From: UBA2108 sp002713215
GTDB lineage: Bacteria > Bacteroidota > Bacteroidia > Flavobacteriales_G > Salibacteraceae
Reading direction: 5' to 3'
Length of the DNA stretch: 64,000 nt
Assembly: GCA_937891015.1 (NCBI GenBank)
Contig: CALAPY010000091.1
Span: 1-64,000, forward strand
Each line of letters begins with the position of its first letter. The first letter of the stretch is position 1. Positions 1 through 7,058 of this stretch are shown here, one piece after another. Below the pieces are notes generated by a model. The model saw only the letters and a list, made by a program, of their open reading frames with translations, searched no databases and was not told the origin of the DNA. The position numbers and the translations under genes are program-made.

Positions 1-446
1 AAAAGCTATTCAATCTAAGGAACCAACTGGTTAAGGCCCTGAAAATGCTTAATACGGCACTCCAAGTTTTCTATGAGCAAGAAGGTGATATCGCGCTTAC
101 AAGCGGACTGGAACGTAACGGTATTAGTTTTAGAAGGCATGATGTTGATACTTGTACCAAGACCTTATTAAACGATGGGTATATTGAAGAATCCAACGTA
201 ATAAGCTATCCAGGTCAAACCTTTTATTCCATTACTGCCAACGGCAGAATATTCTATGAAAACGTTGGATACAAAGACAATACAACCCAGTTCGACAAAA
301 TTGTAAAGTGGGCGAAGAACAACAAATTTCTGGCTTGGGTTGTGATAATATTTATAACTATATCTGCTTTGATTGGACTGAGTGATAAACTAATTGACGC
401 CTACAATTATTTTAATAAACCAAATGCCAAAACGCAACCCAAATAA
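1..446 (+). CDS. Winged-helix-like protein with C-terminal membrane helix (5' end may lie outside the window)
   Basis: I do not recognise a named family. The frame is open back to the window edge, so the gene may start further left; an ATG at 45 gives 133 aa. Residues 1-75 look like a small winged-helix domain (helices around LNTALQVFYEQEG and DTCTKTLLNDGYIEE, then a beta wing ending in an ITANGR strand). One hydrophobic segment lies near residues 95-115 (FLAWVVIIFITISALIGL). It overlaps the next gene by 23 bp, so the two are probably co-transcribed. The pair ends beside the same terminator and hairpin found at 15476-15554, in the place occupied there by the XRE/zinc-ribbon pair. It may therefore be an accessory gene of another recombinase module outside the window. 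The function is unknown. Confidence 0.6.
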   Translation, partial: KLFNLRNQLVKALKMLNTALQVFYEQEGDIALTSGLERNGISFRRHDVDTCTKTLLNDGYIEESNVISYPGQTFYSITANGRIFYENVGYKDNTTQFDKIVKWAKNNKFLAWVVIIFITISALIGLSDKLIDAYNYFNKPNAKTQPK

Positions 447-645
447 AGGAAAACGCTGGACGCAAAAAGAACTCCAAGAAGTTTATTCACTCATTACTGA
501 ACAGGAATACTCCATTAAATCGGTGGCTAAAAAATACGGAAGAACACCAGCTTCTGTTGTTGCTAAGCTGAACAAAACCCATGATTACTACATTGGTATG
601 ACAGAACCTAGTGAATGGGACTGGGGTAAAAAATTAAGCCCCTGA
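424..645 (+). CDS. Small HTH-like basic protein ending in a WDWGKKLSP tail
   Basis: This is a 73-aa basic protein starting at the ATG at 424 (MPKRNPNKGKRWTQ), which overlaps the preceding gene. An upstream start at 394 would overlap it more. The segment WTQKELQEVYSLI...SIKSVAKKYGRTPASVVAKL resembles a Myb/SANT or homeodomain-like helix-turn-helix, so DNA binding is plausible. The C-terminus EWDWGKKLSP is notable because the last 13 residues of the same tail (EWHWGKKLSP) survive as a gene fossil at 15445-15486 and 24740-24781. The stop codon lies inside the terminator stem at 635-660. The function is inferred only from the fold pattern. Confidence 0.6.
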   Translation: MPKRNPNKGKRWTQKELQEVYSLITEQEYSIKSVAKKYGRTPASVVAKLNKTHDYYIGMTEPSEWDWGKKLSP

Positions 646-660
646 TTGCTCAAGGGCTTA
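635..660 (-). terminator. Rho-independent terminator reading leftward
   Basis: A stem TAAGCCC/GGGCTTA encloses a 12-nt loop. On the minus strand it is followed by ATTTTTTA, so it would stop transcripts coming from the immunity gene at 720-1223. The same structure with a longer stem lies at 15476-15501 and 24771-24796. Confidence 0.6.
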
Positions 661-682
661 GTATTACCTTTTTATTTCCTAA

Positions 683-715
683 CCCGTGCCAGCTTGGAAG
701 CTCGCACTAGCGGGG
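683..715. repeat. REP-like bulged hairpin (type 1)
   Basis: An imperfect palindrome: CCCGTGC-c-AGCTT-gg-AAGCT-c-GCAC, closed by CGGGG. It has a C-C mismatch five pairs from the loop. It is identical in sequence to the hairpins at 15522-15554 and 24817-24849 and lies immediately 3' of an immunity gene in each case. The minus-strand core GTGCGAG is shared with the hairpins at 2375, 4205 and 6597 (6597 has GTGCGC). Confidence 0.6.
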
Positions 716-719
716 TATC

Positions 720-1223
720 CTATCCCCGAATTACTATTTCCAAAACATCAACCTTAACAATAGTGGAGATAATTTCCGTTACTTCCTCACTAATAATCTC
801 AATTAAATCTTCATCGTTATAATCCAAAGTAATCATTTGTTTTCTAATCACATCCCTTATTTCTGGCTCCAAAATCAATTCTTTGTAACCTTCTATCGAA
901 TGAACCCATTCAAGTCTATCGCCTATTTTTTCCAGGTCTTTCTGGGATAAAAAATATTTTAACTCAACCCTACATTTAACAACCTGAACGTTAACATCGA
1001 TCATACCAGGTATTTCAAATACAACAGAATCATAAGTATCAAAAACAAGAATCTTAGAATTAGCATCATATGTTCCAGGACCTACAACTGACCTTTCATC
1101 AGAAGTAAAAATCATACCAATCTGGTTTTCTCCAATCTTAATCTTTTCCTGTTTTTGACCGTAAATTGAACAGCTTAGTAAAGAAACAAAAATGAGCAAT
1201 GTAAGTTTATTCAAAATTTTCAT
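720..1223 (-). CDS. Probable immunity protein of tip E, exported SPFH/band-7-like protein
   Basis: Starting at the ATG at 1223 (MKILNKLTLLIF) the product is about 167 aa. A longer reading from 1259 uses a non-ATG start. Residues 1-22 form a signal peptide ending in LLSCSIYGQ, possibly a lipobox. The rest resembles a short SPFH/band-7 (prohibitin-like) domain: a GPGTYD segment, strands around VVFEIPGMIDVNVQVV, a VELKYFLSQKDLEKI segment, and the helical EPEIRDVIRKQM...EDLIEIISEEV stretch. It sits 106 bp after the orphan tip E in the slot used by the immunity gene in every cassette of this array. The stop is followed at once by GATAC and the type 1 hairpin. The immunity role is inferred from position; the SPFH assignment is from residue pattern only. 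Confidence 0.6.
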   Translation of the reverse strand: MKILNKLTLLIFVSLLSCSIYGQKQEKIKIGENQIGMIFTSDERSVVGPGTYDANSKILVFDTYDSVVFEIPGMIDVNVQVVKCRVELKYFLSQKDLEKIGDRLEWVHSIEGYKELILEPEIRDVIRKQMITLDYNDEDLIEIISEEVTEIISTIVKVDVLEIVIRG

Positions 1224-1329
1224 TTTCTGTAATCTTAGTTTGTAGGGAACATTTAACAATCATCAAGCCAAACCTATGAATGTATTTATGATGTTTATCA
1301 ATCTCAGCTTATATTCATCTAAAATCGAT

Positions 1330-2154
1330 TTACGTACCATCACCAGAGACACCTACTTTGTCATCACCACTAGAAATTCCGGCTTTATCCGGCTCCGCTT
1401 CCTTCTTTTCAATGGCCTTTTTTAATTTTCCTTTTTCAAATTCAAGGGTATGCTTTCTATCCTCTAATTCATATTTTGTCTTATATTGAGATTTTATTTC
1501 CTCAACATTAAAACCAGTTCCATTTTCCGCTTCCTCTTTCTGTAATTGTTCAATTTTTTCATTTACATCTTTCAACTCTGCGTCAATCGACTTTTCAATA
1601 TTTTCTAATGTCTGCATATAATTCTTAAGGTTGGGCAAAGTCGAATTACCCATATCTCGTTGAAAATTTTCTTTTCTAATTTCCGTGCCGGTCTCAAGTG
1701 TAAAAAGAATATCGTCAATTATACCTTTCCTCCCCTTTCTAGGTCCTAATATTAAATCTGCGGTTCTTTTTACTCCATCCATGATACTTTCAGCTAAAGT
1801 TTTTTCTGGAAATAAATGATCTTCTCTACTCTTGTACCCATATAAACTTAATAAATCATTAATTGGGATAGGCCTGTCCCCCTTAACATCGAGCTTATTT
1901 AAAGGGTCATTATCCACAAAAGCATACGGGCTTTGACTTGGAAACAAAGCAGCTTCCGGATCAATACTCAACCAGCGTCCTAGTCTTGAATCAAATAATC
2001 TATATTCAGTTGTATAAGAATTTTCATTACCTTTAAACTCATCATCGGATTCCATTCCGTTGAATCCATAACGATAGTTGCCTGTCTGGCCATTACGGCC
2101 AGGCATGTTCATGCCGAATGGATAGTAATTGATACCCGAATTTTTAAATCCCAA
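1330..2154 (-). CDS. Orphan RHS C-terminal tip E
   Basis: About 274 aa, with an uncertain start: the listed start is TTG and the frame stays open for roughly 30 codons upstream without ATG. The first residues GINYYPFGMNMPGRNG match the end of an RHS core, followed by YRYGFNGMESDDEFKG, RLFDSRLGRWLSIDPEA and SPYAFVDNDPLNKLDVKG, the Bacteroidota RHS-associated core end. The variable tip (about residues 95-274) has a predicted alpha-helical, coiled-coil-rich second half (SIDAELKDVNEKIEQLQ...KKAIEKKEAE). No known toxin motif was found. Without the RHS shell it is probably a silent, displaced tip. Its neighbour at 720-1223 is the likely immunity gene. Confidence 0.75.
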   Translation of the reverse strand: MGFKNSGINYYPFGMNMPGRNGQTGNYRYGFNGMESDDEFKGNENSYTTEYRLFDSRLGRWLSIDPEAALFPSQSPYAFVDNDPLNKLDVKGDRPIPINDLLSLYGYKSREDHLFPEKTLAESIMDGVKRTADLILGPRKGRKGIIDDILFTLETGTEIRKENFQRDMGNSTLPNLKNYMQTLENIEKSIDAELKDVNEKIEQLQKEEAENGTGFNVEEIKSQYKTKYELEDRKHTLEFEKGKLKKAIEKKEAEPDKAGISSGDDKVGVSGDGT

Positions 2155-2404
2155 GAATCCACTTAAAGTCCTATTATCACTAACGCTTAAAGAAATAACA
2201 CTATTGTTTTTGTAAGATTTAAAAGTACTATTCGTTAGGATTGCTTAGACCAAAAAACTCCCATTTTATTTCAAAGAACCTAGGTTGTTCCGAATCGGGA
2301 ACAATTAAGAAATTAAAACAACGATTTGGTCTTTGCCAATTGACTTTATCAAAAAATCCGGCTAACTTCCGCAACGTACGAGTTGCAAACTCGCACGAGC
2401 TTCT
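2111..2404. repeat. Inter-cassette spacer repeat, copy 1
   Basis: About 294 bp identical to 3941-4234 and related to 6334-6624. It starts at the FGM codons of the core/tip junction and ends just past the bulged hairpin that follows the upstream immunity gene. On the minus strand it contains an open stretch reading FKSYKNNSVISLSVSDN...GFKNSGINYYPFGM, with no ATG. It looks like a decayed RHS core end. It also holds TTGTTCC-N6-GGAACAA (2285-2304). I saw no TAnnTTTG promoter box on the minus strand, in line with silent cassettes. Confidence 0.85.
2375..2397. repeat. REP-like bulged hairpin (type 2), copy 1
   Basis: CGT-a-CGAGTT-gca-AACTCG-c-ACG: a 6-bp inner stem, one A-C mismatch and a 3-bp outer stem. 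It lies about 50 bp downstream (minus strand) of immunity gene D. Its stem covaries with copy 3 at 6597-6619. Confidence 0.7.
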
Positions 2405-2443
2405 ATTGATTTTTTTGTGCTAGCTGTATCATGTTTTTGATTT

Positions 2444-3055
2444 TTAGTTAGTTATATCCTCGAATATAAGCGGATCTTGTTTTTTCTTAGGCCCTTCCTT
2501 TAGTAAATACTTTGATAGGGATAAATAATGAAACTTATGTTCCAAATACTTTCCTTTTTTATACTCTACCACATCCGAAACCCTGTATTGAGATCTCAAA
2601 TAAACGAACGTTATACCGTTTAACAAATTCCTCTGAAATTGTGAAATAACAGCGGGTATTTGTTTCTCATAAAAGTAGGCACTACCAATTCCTGAAAATT
2701 CATTATTAAGGATGTCGACTAATAGAATTAGTGAATCATTTTGCAAAACTTTGTAATAACCGTTAAAAGTACTGGAGTCCACTTTGATTATCACCTCAAA
2801 ATCAACTGGATTAAATACATCTACTTTTGTTGGCTCTTTCAACATTACCTTACCCAAAACAAAAAATTGCCCCACAAGTCTTCCTGAAAAAGGATTATAG
2901 ACAGAATCACTGAACTGAGTATATATAATTGAGTCCTGTTTGTAACTGACCTTCATAGTAGATTCAAGATCGGCTAAAAGGTTATCTTGACCAGACAAAC
3001 CTTTTACAACAAAAACATTTATAACCAATAATACAAAATACTTAATTGAGTTCAT
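2444..3055 (-). CDS. Probable immunity protein of tip D, exported
   Basis: 203 aa with an N-terminal signal peptide (MNSIKYFVLLVINVFVVKGLSGQ). I recognise no family. The mature part is mostly predicted beta strands with charged turns. The C-terminal segment FVYLRSQYRVSDVVEYKKGKYLEHKF resembles a lone MORN/YwqK-like repeat unit. The gene starts 8 bp after the stop of tip D, so the two are translationally linked. The immunity role is inferred from its place in the cassette. An exported immunity protein suggests that the matching toxin acts in the periplasm or at the envelope. Confidence 0.6.
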   Translation of the reverse strand: MNSIKYFVLLVINVFVVKGLSGQDNLLADLESTMKVSYKQDSIIYTQFSDSVYNPFSGRLVGQFFVLGKVMLKEPTKVDVFNPVDFEVIIKVDSSTFNGYYKVLQNDSLILLVDILNNEFSGIGSAYFYEKQIPAVISQFQRNLLNGITFVYLRSQYRVSDVVEYKKGKYLEHKFHYLSLSKYLLKEGPKKKQDPLIFEDITN

Positions 3056-3063
3056 TATTATTA

Positions 3064-3984
3064 TTATTGTTTAAGGGGATAAGGATTATTTTCCGGATCT
3101 TTTCCAGATCCATCATTCTTTCTTTGCATATATAAGTCTTCAACTTTAAATGAATATTTAGTTGAGGGCTTGTTTTCATAACGTTCCCTACTAAATTGCC
3201 CATTAGAATTTGTAGCTGAGTAATTACGATTTTTATATGCCTCGGCTGCATTTTCCATTACATACATTACATCTCCAGCCTCATTAGCAAGTTCTTTATC
3301 ACTCCATGAGTCATTCCCGTATAGTACCTCTCCATAATCTGGACTCCAAGGAGCTACCATACCAGTACCATTACTGTAAAGCACAGATCTAGGTCTATCG
3401 TTCTCTGGATTTGACCATCTATACGTTGTACTAGCACCTTCTCCAATCGGACCTTCTTGCTGCCATGTATCAATTGAAACAAAAACTTTTATGGGAATTT
3501 CTCCATCTGAGGTTTCCACCTTTAAATTATCAATATAACTGTAGAGAGCTTGATCATTACTTTTAAGCTTCATAATATATTCATTTACCAAGGCTTCTCT
3601 TTTCTGGTGGAATTTCAATTGACGCTGTAACTTTTTACTATTTGGTTTTTTAAGTAACTCCTTGCCTATTTTATTAATTTCAACGGTATGAGCATTCACC
3701 CATTCATTGCCTCCTAAATCGACAATTATAATAGGACTATTATTTGCAAAAGCATAAACCGATGTCTCAGGATACTTGCTTCCCATTGGATCTACACTTA
3801 ACCACTTTCCTAACCTGGGATCATACATTCTTGCACCAAAATTTAACGAGTTATTAGTTCCTTTAAACTCATCATCGGTTTCCTGGCCCTGGAAACCATA
3901 TCGATAGTTCCCTGAATTCCCATTCCTCCCTGGCTGAACCATGCCGAATGGATAGTAATTGATACCCGAATTTTTAAATCCCAA
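3064..3984 (-). CDS. Orphan RHS C-terminal tip D
   Basis: About 306 aa, with an uncertain TTG start. It opens with GINYYPFGMVQPGRNG, then YRYGFQGQETDDEFKG, RMYDPRLGKWLSVDPMG and SVYAFANNSPIIIVDLGG, the RHS core end. The variable tip (about residues 95-306) begins NEWVNAHTVEINKIGKELL and has a helical N-terminal half. Its second half contains SWSDKELANEAGDVMYVMEN, which sits where some toxin proteases carry HExxH, but the histidines are absent, so I assign no activity. The tip is followed after 8 bp by its exported putative immunity protein. It lacks a signal peptide and shell and is probably not made in this arrangement. Confidence 0.75.
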   Translation of the reverse strand: MGFKNSGINYYPFGMVQPGRNGNSGNYRYGFQGQETDDEFKGTNNSLNFGARMYDPRLGKWLSVDPMGSKYPETSVYAFANNSPIIIVDLGGNEWVNAHTVEINKIGKELLKKPNSKKLQRQLKFHQKREALVNEYIMKLKSNDQALYSYIDNLKVETSDGEIPIKVFVSIDTWQQEGPIGEGASTTYRWSNPENDRPRSVLYSNGTGMVAPWSPDYGEVLYGNDSWSDKELANEAGDVMYVMENAAEAYKNRNYSATNSNGQFSRERYENKPSTKYSFKVEDLYMQRKNDGSGKDPENNPYPLKQ

Positions 3985-4234
3985 GAATCCACTTAAAGTC
4001 CTATTATCACTAACGCTTAAAGAAATAACACTATTGTTTTTGTAAGATTTAAAAGTACTATTCGTTAGGATTGCTTAGACCAAAAAACTCCCATTTTATT
4101 TCAAAGAACCTAGGTTGTTCCGAATCGGGAACAATTAAGAAATTAAAACAACGATTTGGTCTTTGCCAATTGACTTTATCAAAAAATCCGGCTAACTTCC
4201 GCAACGTACGAGTTGCAAACTCGCACGAGCTTCT
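3941..4234. repeat. Inter-cassette spacer repeat, copy 2
   Basis: Identical to 2111-2404 base for base as far as I could read, including both hairpins. This implies recent duplication or gene conversion between the tip E and tip D cassettes, although their tips and immunity genes are unrelated. Confidence 0.85.
4205..4227. repeat. REP-like bulged hairpin (type 2), copy 2
   Basis: Same sequence as 2375-2397. It lies about 30 bp downstream (minus strand) of the YwqK-like gene. Confidence 0.7.
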
Positions 4235-4257
4235 GTTTATTTTTTAAGCTAGTTGTA

Positions 4258-4941
4258 TCATGGCAAGCTATTCGGGGATTGAATCGTATTCGTTCCAAGG
4301 GTTACCGTATAATCCATCCCCTCGGCAGCAATCGTTCCATTCATATAGTACTTTTTGTATTCGCCTTGTGCAATATCATCAATCCAATTTGATAGCTCAT
4401 CGGTTTTACCATTTCTATAATAAGATTGGTATGCCCCATGTAATTTACCCTCTTTATAATTAGCTATATATTCAATTGCACCATTATCATAATATCTCCG
4501 ACAAGTCCGATCCAATCTATCATTTAAAAATATACCCGACATCCTTAGCTTTCCATTTTCAAAATACATCGAAAACTTTCCATTTAGAACTCCATTTTTA
4601 AATATAGTGGACTCTCTTAAAGCTCCATTCTCGTAAAATGACTTAAACGGACCATGTTGTATTCCATTAGACCAATTAGCTCTTTGCTTGAGCTTGCCTG
4701 ATTCAAAAAATGCCTCGGACACACCCTCCTTTTTCCCATCTTTATAAATAGCTGTGGCTTCTATTACACCATTCTGGTAGAAGAAAGTTATTTCTGAAAG
4801 GCCTGTACTCCTATATTCTATAATTTTCCTACGAACACTCCCATCGTCATAATATTGAATATCTTCCTTATTAGTGCTCGCCTGTTCAGAACAGGAAACG
4901 AACATTATTAAGAGAAAAAACGTAAACAATCTAATATTCAT
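4258..4941 (-). CDS. YwqK-family MORN-repeat lipoprotein, probable immunity protein of tip C
   Basis: 227 aa. The signal peptide ends in a lipobox (LLIMFVSC, lipid on Cys17). It is followed by about seven MORN/YwqK repeats of the form YYxNGxLxxxxxYKxGKxxGxxxxYY (for example FYENGALRESTIFKNGVLNG and YYDNGAIEYIANYKEGKLHG) covering residues 30-215. YwqK-family proteins are often annotated as antitoxins beside polymorphic toxins. The start codon overlaps the stop of the preceding membrane-protein gene by 11 bp, so this is the last gene of the tip C cassette. The stop lies inside ATGATACAACTAGC, the shared cassette 3' motif. A role in neutralising tip C in the periplasm is likely but inferred. Confidence 0.75.
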   Translation of the reverse strand: MNIRLFTFFLLIMFVSCSEQASTNKEDIQYYDDGSVRRKIIEYRSTGLSEITFFYQNGVIEATAIYKDGKKEGVSEAFFESGKLKQRANWSNGIQHGPFKSFYENGALRESTIFKNGVLNGKFSMYFENGKLRMSGIFLNDRLDRTCRRYYDNGAIEYIANYKEGKLHGAYQSYYRNGKTDELSNWIDDIAQGEYKKYYMNGTIAAEGMDYTVTLGTNTIQSPNSLP

Positions 4942-5368
4942 TTAAAACCAAATTATAATTGTTAAGGGGGCCAGAAAGTACTCCATACAATGCTTTTAAG
5001 GTGCGAACACTAGAGAAATATAATAATACGGTAGAATTACCTGAAACGACTAATTTCAGAACAAAAATTTTAATTGGCGCACTATTTGGGTTAGCTGAAT
5101 TTTCCTTACTAAAACCTAAAAAGTTTCCTGTCATATTATATTTCTCTTCCTTGAAAACCAAAGGAATACCCTGAAAAGAAATCACTTTATTTACATATCC
5201 AGTATCAACACCAATTTTAACTTCAGTCTTTTGCAATAAAAATACCATAAAGACAAAAACCAGAATCAAGGAAACCGAATAACTTCTATACCAATAGAAG
5301 GACAAAAAGACAAAACCAAGAAGAACAGCCAAAAATTCAAACGAGCGAAATTGAACAATTCTTATCAT
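4931..5368 (-). CDS. Small two-helix membrane protein of the tip C cassette
   Basis: About 145 aa from the ATG at 5368 (MIRIVQFRSFEFLAVLLGFV). A longer frame from 5470 would overlap tip C and is less likely. Two adjacent transmembrane helices lie near residues 10-50 (FEFLAVLLGFVFLSFYW, VSLILVFVFMVFLLQ), followed by a predicted soluble beta-rich domain that resembles a PH-like fold. It begins 46 bp after the stop of tip C and overlaps the YwqK lipoprotein gene. It could be a second immunity factor or a toxin chaperone. No family was recognised. Confidence 0.6.
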   Translation of the reverse strand: MIRIVQFRSFEFLAVLLGFVFLSFYWYRSYSVSLILVFVFMVFLLQKTEVKIGVDTGYVNKVISFQGIPLVFKEEKYNMTGNFLGFSKENSANPNSAPIKIFVLKLVVSGNSTVLLYFSSVRTLKALYGVLSGPLNNYNLVLNEY

Positions 5369-5414
5369 CTTATTCTTTTTAATTTCAACAAAAGTACGCT
5401 CACCAATATTCACT

Positions 5415-6335
5415 CTACTTATCCTTTGTGGTAGCCCCCATTGTATAGGAAACCGTCTCCGTAACATCACCCGCTAGGGGCGCCTTAACTTTAAAACCCG
5501 TCGACCACCCTCCGTAGAGCTTAACAGCATTACCAGAACCAGATAGTCCTCCAGTAACACCGTTTCCAAAAAGGCCAATAGATCCTTTGGCTGTAGTTCC
5601 TCTGGACACCAAACCACGATCTGTCTTAATAGTAGGTTTTTCACTGAAGGTCATACCTCCCTCAAATTTTATTAAAAGGCCACTATTCGCAAGAATGGCC
5701 TTTGGATCTTTAATCGATTTACTTAAATCCGAAAATGACCCCGTCATAGTAAGAATCCCTCTACCTGCAATATCAAAATCAGATCCAAACAGGCCTGTAC
5801 CCTTTCTTTGAGTATTGCCCGCGGCTAATTCAACTTTGAGTTGACCACTAATTGGACCGATCTGACCATTTAAAGAACCATTTATAAAGCCTTCTTGAAC
5901 TTTTACATTAGAAATGTCCTCAGCTTTTGCTCCGGTAACATCAAACATATATTGTTCGGCTTCTTCAACCTTCTTAACAGCATATCTCTCACTACCGTTA
6001 ATAAGATTATTAATCAATTGGACTGTCTTGCCGGTAATATACTCTAAAACCGCCGTTTTCATTTTTGACATAAAGTCGTCAAGAAAATCTTTAAACTCAG
6101 CTCCTTCTAGCTCAACTCCGTCAATGACCCTATTCTCACTAAAAGCATAGGGACTATTATGAGGGTATTGACTAGCTAAAGGGTCCAATGAAAAGAACCT
6201 CCCCAACCTGGGGTCATACATTCTATATCTATAGTTAACCGAATTTCCTGTACCTTTAAACTCGTCGTCTGATTCTTGGCCCTGGAAACCATATCGGTAA
6301 TTCCCTGAGTTGCCATTTCGCCCTGGTTGAACCAT
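5415..6335 (-). CDS. Orphan RHS C-terminal tip C
   Basis: 306 aa from the ATG of FGM. The frame is open upstream and reads LKFKNSGINYYPFG before it. The core end is VQPGRNGNSGNYRYGFQG, RMYDPRLGRFFSLDPLA, then SPYAFSENRVIDGVELEG, which is nearly the same as in tip A. The tip (about residues 80-306) starts with a helical stretch (DFLDDFMSKMKTAVLEYITG). It continues as a glycine-rich, predicted beta-repeat region (GQIGPISGQLKVELAAG, GLFGNGVTGGLSGSG). No catalytic motif was seen. Two putative immunity genes follow. As with D and E, it lacks a shell and a clear promoter. Confidence 0.75.
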   Translation of the reverse strand: MVQPGRNGNSGNYRYGFQGQESDDEFKGTGNSVNYRYRMYDPRLGRFFSLDPLASQYPHNSPYAFSENRVIDGVELEGAEFKDFLDDFMSKMKTAVLEYITGKTVQLINNLINGSERYAVKKVEEAEQYMFDVTGAKAEDISNVKVQEGFINGSLNGQIGPISGQLKVELAAGNTQRKGTGLFGSDFDIAGRGILTMTGSFSDLSKSIKDPKAILANSGLLIKFEGGMTFSEKPTIKTDRGLVSRGTTAKGSIGLFGNGVTGGLSGSGNAVKLYGGWSTGFKVKAPLAGDVTETVSYTMGATTKDK

Positions 6336-6624
6336 TCCGAATGGATAGTAATTGATACCGGAATTTTTAAATTTCAGGAGTCTACTTAAAGTCCTATTAT
6401 CGCTAACGTTTAAAGAAATAATACTACGGTTTGTGTAAGATTTAAAAGTACTATTCGTTAGGATTGCTTAGACCAAAAACTACCATTTTATTTCAAAGAA
6501 CCTAAGTTGTTCCGAATCTGGAACAATTAAGAAATTAAAACAACGATTTAGTTTTAGTCAATTGACTTTGTTAAAAAATACGGCTAACTTCAGCAACGTA
6601 CGCATTGCAAATGCGCACGAGCTT
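6334..6624. repeat. Inter-cassette spacer repeat, copy 3 (diverged)
   Basis: Clearly related to the spacers at 2111 and 3941 along its whole length but with many substitutions. The YYPFGM codons, TTGTTCC-N6-GGAACAA and the bulged hairpin are all kept. It is the copy nearest the full-length RHS gene and the most different. Confidence 0.8.
6597..6619. repeat. REP-like bulged hairpin (type 2), copy 3, with compensatory changes
   Basis: CGT-a-CGCATT-gca-AATGCG-c-ACG. Compared with copies 1 and 2 the inner stem changes at two adjacent positions (AG to CA) and the opposite arm changes to match (CT to TG). Loop, mismatch and outer stem are unchanged. Confidence 0.75.
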
Positions 6625-7047
6625 CTATTTATTTTTTAAGCTAGTTGTATCATTATTACTCTTAAGGTTAGACTTATTGTAAAAGAGCAATAGAAGCGAA
6701 GTCACGACACCAAAAACTAGCAAATAATTATAAGTAAGATCAAAAACAAAACTTGAAAATAAGGATCTCGTATGTTCTGCAAGATCTTCCAGCTGAGCCA
6801 ATTCGCCAGAAACCATTGCGTAGACAGCGGTTATAATCAAAAGTTTAATTGCCCTAGTATTAAGCCCTCCTATTTCAATTTTATTGAAATAAATGAGTCC
6901 AAGAACCAAGATCGTCACCTCAATAGAGCTTTCCAAATAATAATTGTAAAAACCTAATACACTGTAAGCTAAAGTAAAACCAACATTAATAAGCAGCAGA
7001 ATAAAAACATGCATTAAAGTTTTATAGTAGTTTCTTAGAACAGACAT
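6625..7047 (-). CDS. Four-helix membrane protein, probable immunity protein of tip B
   Basis: 140 aa with about four transmembrane helices (residues 10-32, 38-55, 64-80 and 105-125). I recognise no family. It starts 11 bp after the stop of tip B. Its last codons (NDTTSLKNK) are encoded by the shared cassette 3' motif GATACAACTAGCTTAAAAAA, which lies just outside the coding region in cassettes A and C. So the coding frame has run into the boundary element. An all-membrane immunity protein suggests that tip B acts on or in the inner membrane. This is inferred from position and topology only. Confidence 0.6.
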   Translation of the reverse strand: MSVLRNYYKTLMHVFILLLINVGFTLAYSVLGFYNYYLESSIEVTILVLGLIYFNKIEIGGLNTRAIKLLIITAVYAMVSGELAQLEDLAEHTRSLFSSFVFDLTYNYLLVFGVVTSLLLLFYNKSNLKSNNDTTSLKNK

Positions 7048-7058
7048 AATAATTCGAA

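Noticed and set aside
3590..3990. Zinc metallopeptidase activity for tip D
   Set aside because: The segment ANEAGDVMYVMEN has the spacing of an HExxH region but no histidines, so there is no support for metal binding.
5369..5470. Longer N-terminus for the tip C membrane protein (start at 5470)
   Set aside because: It would overlap the coding end of tip C by 56 bp and adds an arginine-rich stretch in front of a good ATG with two transmembrane helices directly after it.
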